64,000 nucleotides of DNA from Amoebophrya sp. A120 (taxonomy: Eukaryota; Sar; Dinophyceae; Syndiniales; Amoebophryaceae), in assembly GCA_905178155.1 (NCBI GenBank), contig CAJINV010000010.1, forward strand, positions 1,994,167 to 2,058,166, in the 5' to 3' direction. Positions 57,887 through 64,000 of the stretch are shown piece by piece; within the stretch, counting starts at the first letter, position 1, and every line of letters begins with the position of its first letter. A model generated the notes under the pieces. The model made no database searches. It was not told the origin of the DNA and was given only the letters and a program-made list of their open reading frames with translations. The position numbers were made by a program, and so were the translations under genes.

Positions 57887-60800
57887 TTACTCCCCTCCCC
57901 CCATCGTCCCAGCCGCGTCTGCTTCTCGCATCAACATCGCTAACCGCGAATTGCTGTTACTGCCACTCGGCCTTGTTCCGTGATCGTTCCCCGACCCTAC
58001 AGCTTCCCGTGGTCCCAACAACTCCGCCGGCGTGCCACTCTCGACCAATTTCCCGTCGTGGAAGATCAGCACCTTGTCGAACTGCCGCACGAAATGCAAG
58101 CGGTGCATGATCCACAACACGGTTGTTTCCTTTTATCCTGAGCAAAAACGTTCCCACCCCAGATTCAACATGGGGATCTCGCAACAGAAATCGAGAAGTG
58201 TTGGGAGTCAAGCATGACAAGTTCCTGTCTGTATTGTAGGGCAGTTTAGCAAGTACAGCCGCAACACAAATCCATCTATTCATCCTGTTTACAGCATGAC
58301 AAAGTCCAAAACACGATTGGAAAAGGAAATGCCTCTCATGGGGATGCGCATTACAACTCTTCCTGTAACTGCAAATCTGCATGACAACTATGGGGTGGGG
58401 ATGTTTTTACTCAGGATACCTTTCCCAATTTGTTCAGGATCACGTCGTGGATTTTCTCCTCTATCCCACGGAGAAACTTTTTCACTGTGATGAATTTCAT
58501 TTTGCAAGATCTGCATCACAAGTTTGATACATATGATACTGAAAATTTGTCATGCGGATTTCCGAGGGGAAAACACACTTAAAAATCCAATGTCTTGCAG
58601 GTGTAGCAAGACAAATAGTTCTGTGATCCATTTTCTGCATCACAAGTTCACAGTCAAACAGCTTCTTCTTGCGATATCGTCCGACTTCAAATCGATGTTC
58701 GCGGTCGCCTCGTCGCACAGCAGTAACTCCGGATCGTCGATCAAAGCCCGGGCCACCGCGAAGAGCTGCTTTTTATCAGCTGCAAAAGTGTCGGGGTCAG
58801 GAAGAGTCGAGCTTGTCATGCATATTTTGCATGACCCGTGAGGTCTGTCATGCTTGTGGTAGCATCACAGATTTTTTGAGAACTTCTTGATGCTAATTAC
58901 GCAAGAGAAATGCCCTCTCCGCGTGCCAAGAGCTGACTCCTCTTACTGCTCATGCAACGCGGATATTTTTAGAATTCGCAGACTGCATTACAAGTTCCAC
59001 TCTTCCAGACCCAGACATATTTGCACTCCATACTTTTCCCCCACGGAAAAATCGTCGTTAAATTCCGAATCGAGTTGGTAAGGGAGGGACTGAACTCTTT
59101 GTTTCAAATTCACTATGTCCAGAATCCGCCAGATTTTACTGTCGTACGAATTGGTGTCAGAAGCTACAGCTGCTACTCGTGCACCGAGCGGACTTACTGA
59201 AGATGTTGTTGTAGCCTCTGTTGCACCACCAGCGCCTTTAGAAGTCGCGGACCTTAAATTTTCCCGAATCGTCCCGCTGATCAGATTTGAGTCCTGACTC
59301 ACCATCCGGAACATTTTTTTTCGCCACAGTAACGGATTCGTCTCCGCTAAGCTCAAATTTCCGATCAGAATTTCCGACCCGGGTTGGGATTTGTACAAGC
59401 CCGATAAAGCGTTAAACAAGCTCGACTTTCCCGAGCCACTTCTCCCGATGATCGCCACTTTTTCGCCCTTCTGGATCTGAAAATTCACGTTTTCCAGAAC
59501 CGGGTTCTTGTGCAACCGGTACCGGAAGGACAGATTCCGCACCTCCAACGCAACAGCTTCGGGTAATATCGAAGAAGCCCTCCGACGCGTCATTTTCTGA
59601 CTGGAAGCGGGGGATTTGGAATTTCTACCACGGGTACTAGATGGTAGTTCATATTGCTGGGAGGTCCTCGTCGTCGTTTCTTTGCTAGGATGACCAAGGG
59701 AAGAACTCGCTCGGCTGATGGAGCGAGATTGGGAAGGAGGTGTTGATTGAGAATTTTTCGAGGAGGAAGAAGCGGAAACGTAGTCGGAGTTGGTCGCGCT
59801 GTTCAGCGATTGCTTTGTCCGGCTTGGTTCTGTTGTAACAAGCATGGGCGAGATGGATATCCCGAGAAAAAACTGCTTCACTTTGATGAGCATTTTGCAA
59901 GATCTGCATCACAAGTTGTTACACATGACACTGAAAATCTGTCATGCGCGCTTTCCAAAGGAAAACACGCTTGAAAATCCAATGCCTTTCTGCAGATATC
60001 GCAACACAAGTGGTTCTGCGTTAAATTTTCTGCATCACAAGTTCACAGTGAAACACTTTTTTTCTTGCGATAATGGAGCAGGAAGAATCAATCTCCACCT
60101 CCTCGAAGCTCTTGTAGTTCTCCAGATCGGGGGAGATCGGGTGAGTCATGTCGTTGGAAACAACTTCAACCAACTCCTGATCCTGGCCCATTGCGAGGTT
60201 GTTGTTCTCAGGCGAAAATGAGGATGCATCCTGTAGTAGTCCGGCCGCGCCGGCCCGAGGACTGATTTTCCTACCATCCACCACGAGTGTTGGAGTGGTT
60301 GTCGTGCCGAGGTCGTCCTGGTCTCCAACTACATCTTCGCCCATTTGTAGTACCTCTTCTTCATGACTCAGCCCTTTAGAAGTATTCCAGTGCCCGTCCA
60401 CCTCTACCGGCAAGCGGCAATACTCCGCGCACCGCTCCACGGAGACAAAATTCTGCTCCATTGTGGTCAATCCCATGCAGTAGTCCATCATCGCGCGTTG
60501 TAGAATTCCCGCGTAGAGTATCCTGGTGGAAGAAACGCCCTTCCCCATCCATCTTTTGCATGACAAACACTGCTTTTGGTGCATGTTTTGCATGACAAAT
60601 TGGATGGGGATGGGTGCTTTAGTTTTTTCCTGGATATAGAGCAACACCAACCCGAAGTCTGCGGCTTTGAAAGTCCAGGCACCAGTATCAAAAGGAAAAA
60701 TCCCCCCTCCCCATATTGAAAAGGTATGTTGCCGAAAATTTGTGTTGCTGATTTGAGGTCACAAATCGTCTCTGTGTTGCATGAAGGCAACTCCACAAGC

Positions 60801-63800
60801 TCCGCCGCATCCTACAGGCGGTTTGTCATGCTGTTTTAGCTATAGCGTAGATGTCTGTCATGCTAAGCGCCTAGGCCAAAATTTGTCTACTCAGGCTTAG
60901 TATCATGGGCCTGCAGTCCTCGTCAGCAAGACAAATCTGATCTGTGTGCGCAAATCCAGCATCAGAAACTTCGTTTGGATATGGGGAGGGGGGATTTTTC
61001 ATTCTGATAACCAGATTGATGACCTCCACTCGAGTCGTTATTTCTCTGGAAGTAGAACAGCGAGCACCCGCAGAGCCCCGTCATCAGGTAAATCACGCAA
61101 CCCCACATGGTGGTGAAGGACTGCGCCCACTTGCAGATCGCCTCGTTCCAGTATTTCCCCTTCGCCATCAGGGTGACTTTCTCAAGATTCGCCCGACAGA
61201 ACGCCTCTTCTTTTTGAAAAGCCTGGATGGTTTCCAAGCCCTTCAAGCAATCTACGTACTCGGAGTAGACCGGAGAATGCGCGACGGACTCGATTCTTCG
61301 TGTGTCGCGAGCGGGGGACCGGATCTTCTTGAAGATAAACAGGTAGGGGACAGGGTATGAAGTTGCAGAGAGTGCACATGATGATCATCTCTCCCTCGTC
61401 TTGATGTTCCTCCGCATTTATGATCAACATCCATCGAAACCGCAGTTCCACTCGTTGCCTTTTGGATAACTTGGCACTTCTTGCATTACAGATTTCTCCA
61501 GGCGAAACAGTACATACTACAAATTTGTGACGCAGGAGAGGCTGCACTTTTGCTGCCGCTATTCAGTTCTTGTTGCCAACTTCATACAAATGCGTGGGAG
61601 AGCAGGCACAAGGACGACGAGTTGTGCACTACAACCAAACATCTCATACAACCAAAACCGGGAAGAGCACTAGCACCAGCGGGCAGTAGGTGAAGATCAG
61701 GATCAACTGCGTCAGCATGGTCATGGTGTTCTGGACCTGCTGCGTCAAAATCTGCGGCACGAAGTTGTCAATGTTTTGCACGTCCTGAAGGAAGCGGTTC
61801 AAAATCCTCCCTGTGGGCGTGATGTCGAAGAAGTTCAGCGGGGCTTTTAGAAGCGAATTCAGCATCTTGTCGTGCATGAACACCGACGCCCGGAGGCTGC
61901 AAATGGTGAGGGCGAGGGTCTGGGTCGCCGCGATGATAGACCCGGTAAAATTGATCAGGATGTAGATTAACAAGTACTCGAGTTGGTTGTTCACTGAAAG
62001 ATCGGTGGTGGCGCCGGTCTCAATAGGAGATAATCTTCGCTGATCCAGCACGCTAGAAGGCGTGATCTCCGTCACTTCAGTTTCCGTCGCAGGAACATCA
62101 TTGCCCAGAGGGTCTTTGAAGAGGGCAGAGCTGAAATCAAAATCCCAGAAGAAGTGGCCCCCGGCAACTACCGCGGCTGCACCAATGCGTGCAGGAGAAG
62201 CTAGGTGCTCATCACTGTTGAAAGTGTTAGTCATCGCCAGATCTTCCGCTGCTCCGACTTCTCTGTTTGTCCCGAGGACAACTTTAACCTTGTTCGAGTT
62301 GGCCCAAAAGGTCAAGAAGATGTTCGCTGCGACAGAGGACAACGCGGATAAGACCAGCAGGACGAAGAGAAAAAAGTTCGTCAGTTTCGTGCCGAAAGCG
62401 GACAAGTAAAACTTCAAGTCCTGAACCGGGATCGAACCGGAAAACCGGGTTTCCTCCTCACTCCCGAGGAGTAAATGGTTCACCCGCTGAATCAACCGGG
62501 AAGACACCCTGTGCCCGTCCATGGTTTGCAGTATCGAGGTGATTTGCTCCACGCATTCGGAGAGGAAAACTTTGTGCCTTTCCGCGTTTTGCTGCAGCTC
62601 GCGAGTGTGCAGTCTGGTTAGATACGTTTCGTTCAGATTCATTTCGTCGTCTTCCTCGTCCTCCTTGTTATCTGCAGTGGTTGTTCCAGACAGTGACTTC
62701 GAGCTCTTCTCCGAGGTGGTGCTGGTCTGACGGGTCGTGGGGCCGGCTGGTAGAAGTGTCGGCGAGGCAATTACTGGTGCAGTAGATACAGTTGGAGTTG
62801 TGGCGGAAGATGATGCTGCTGCTGTTGACCCCGCGTCGGCACTCGCACTGTTTATCCCAATTTTCCTCTTCCTCGCATCCTCTAACTCCAACAGAAATTT
62901 TGGCAGAGCGTTTTTCTTCGCCAGATCCCCGAAGTTCGCGATGGACGAGACTAAATTGTTGTCCACCATAAAGATCTGAGAAATTTCACTCCGCTGCAAG
63001 TACTGCAGCTGGTGGGTAATCAAAATCACTAATTTATTCCCCAGTTTCGCTTCCTGGCACAGCACGTTGTCGAAAAGAAATCTGCCCGTGTGCGCGTCCA
63101 CGGCGGAAAGGACGTCATCCAAAAACAAGACGTCCGCATCCGAGTAAATCGCCCGCGCCAAGCCAACGCGCGCCTTCTGCCCCCCAGACAGCTGGACGCC
63201 GGACTCGCCGACGAGCGTCTGATCGTAGTCGGGAAACTGCTCCAAATCCGGCAGCAAACAGCACTTCTGCAGCACGTCCAAATATTTTTGTTCGTCGTAC
63301 CGTGTGTGAAACAGGATGTTCTCGCGGATGCTGGCGTTTAGAAGAAACGGTTTTTGGGCGACGAAGGCACGCTTCAGGTGGGAAGGGATGAAAATTTCGG
63401 GTGGTCGTTTTGTTCTGACAGCTGTTGACGAGGCTGCTGACGTTGAAGACGTTGTTGCAGACGGCTCTCGTATTAATGCCGAGGATGAGGACGATGATGC
63501 TCCACTTCTTGTTCCAGTTCCTTCGTCCTCTGCACTACTCCTTCCAGCAAGAATTGCCTCAGCCGAAACTCGCCGGAGCCCCGGCTTCACCTGTGCCAAG
63601 CAGGAAAGCAGTGTGGATTTTCCAGAACCCACAGGACCGCAGAAGGCAATAAGTTCGGACTTTTCGAATTGCAGGTTGTCTGGAATGGTCAGGTGGAAAG
63701 ACGGTGCTGTTGGACTCTGCTGTGCAGTTGTAATCTGATCAACATAGCCGCAAGTGAAGCCCGCAGGACACTCCAGGGCAACATTGGAAGTAGATGTTGC

Positions 63801-64000
63801 ATAGCCACAAGCTAGACTCCTTTCACTCGCGCTAATTTCTTGGTTCGTCTTCCAAGTCGTGTGCTGGCCTGATGTTGATTTCCTCGGCAAAGCAGAGCCA
63901 CTTTGGTCCACCAAGTTGCTTGGAAAGTTATTTGCGCCATTCCTCATGTCCGCCACGGTAACTACGTCATCAACAGAGATGTTGACAGCACCAGTCTGGT
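57887..64000 (-). CDS. ABCC/MRP-type ABC transporter (5' end off window)
   Basis: ATP-driven exporter of the ABCC family; the window holds NBD1, TMD2 and NBD2, while TMD1 lies beyond 64000. NBD1: Walker A GPVGSGKST, signature LSGGQKARVGLARAIY, Walker B VLFLDDVLSAVD, then ITHQLQYL. A Ser/Thr/Ala-rich linker follows. TMD2 includes NFFLFVLLVLSALSSVAANI, APLNFFDITPTGRILNRF and GLETIQAFQKEEAF. NBD2: Walker A GRSGSGKSS, signature FSVGEKQLFAVARAL, Walker B LLLCDEATANID, and an MHRL switch before the stop at 57887. Introners split even the NBD2 signature; removal with one AAAAG copy restores VGEKQLF. Likewise LKSDEKIHDVI, NKLGKETTVLWIMH and VVPYLFIFKK are restored. NBD1 and NBD2 catalytic motifs look intact, including the NBD2 Walker B Glu; NBD1 has Asp there (LDD), as in other ABCC proteins. 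Substrate unknown. Confidence 0.93.
58134..58418. mobile_element. Introner, family E
   Basis: Flanks CCTTT/CCTTT. ABCC; removal gives NKLGKETTVLW. The second element where GT-AG is possible. Confidence 0.93.
58462..58676. mobile_element. Introner, family D
   Basis: Flanks TCCTC/TCGTC. ABCC; removal gives LKSDEKIHDV. Confidence 0.92.
58774..59032. mobile_element. Introner, family A
   Basis: Flanks CTTTT/CTTTT. ABCC; splits the NBD2 signature, removal gives SVGEKQLFAVARAL. Confidence 0.94.
59858..60072. mobile_element. Introner, family D
   Basis: Flanks ATGGA/ATGGA. ABCC. Confidence 0.92.
60519..60636. mobile_element. Introner, family F
   Basis: 118 bp. Flanks TAGAG/TAGAG. ABCC. Confidence 0.92.
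60686..61009. mobile_element. Introner, family C
   Basis: Flanks ACCAG/ACCAG. ABCC. Confidence 0.92.
61356..61648. mobile_element. Introner, family M (eroded)
   Basis: Ends TATGA / TCATA share only AGTGCACA inside. Flanks CAGGG/CAACC. Removing element plus 5 nt gives VLVVPYLFIFKK, as expected for ABCC TMD2. Confidence 0.72.

Overview
This is nuclear DNA of a protist, most likely an alveolate, and by inference a syndinian dinoflagellate such as Amoebophrya. All convincing genes lie on the minus strand in one unidirectional array. Six have eukaryote-type identities: TRAPPC8, EMC7, a (6-4) photolyase/cryptochrome, a LIV-1 type ZIP zinc transporter, a CCDC81-like HU-domain protein and an ABCC transporter. 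TAA, TAG and TGA all serve as stops. No rRNA, tRNA or CRISPR array was recognised.

The dominant feature is a dense population of introner elements. I count 66 complete copies and one truncated copy in about 13 terminal-inverted-repeat (TIR) families, covering roughly 14-15 kb. Each starts TAT (rarely TGT, TAC or similar) and ends ATA. Nearly all are flanked by a 5-bp direct duplication (47 read as perfect). They interrupt coding sequence in ten of the twelve genes. Removing element plus one 5-mer restores the reading frame and, where the protein family is known, the conserved residues. Summed exon lengths divide by three for the photolyase (620 aa), ZIP (598 aa), EMC7 (309 aa), CCDC81-like (562 aa), SET-like (1729 aa), the 2349-aa protein and the 361-aa membrane protein. 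In only 2 of the 47 perfect cases can any placement within the duplication give GT-AG, so excision must be largely non-canonical. Ordinary GT-AG introns also occur, sometimes in the same gene. One (54353-54507) contains a truncated introner and looks like a converted one.

Layout, all minus strand: 1-6631 TRAPPC8 (3' end off the left edge); 8122-11848 unidentified coiled-coil gene with tandemly duplicated exons; 12052-13589 single-pass membrane protein; 15285-17017 EMC7; 18468-22934 photolyase/cryptochrome ending in a PIP-box-like motif and a basic cluster; 25445-26253 small 171-aa protein; 27246-30494 ZIP transporter; 31030-33334 unidentified protein; 33525-40729 very large low-complexity protein with repeated WNTG motifs; 42837-51024 SET/Rubisco-LSMT-like protein with an N-terminal membrane segment; 52770-56878 CCDC81-like protein; 57887-64000 ABCC half (5' end off the right edge). 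Gaps between genes hold no introners, except one element 8 bp past the ABCC stop codon. Two gaps hold oddities: a 54-bp direct repeat pair around about 840 bp (24228-25177) and a sharply GC-rich island (about 41400-42520).

The genes are a typical housekeeping mixture (trafficking, ER insertion, DNA repair, metal and solute transport, probable centriole/cilium protein) and show no pathway clustering. What unites the window is the intron invasion.
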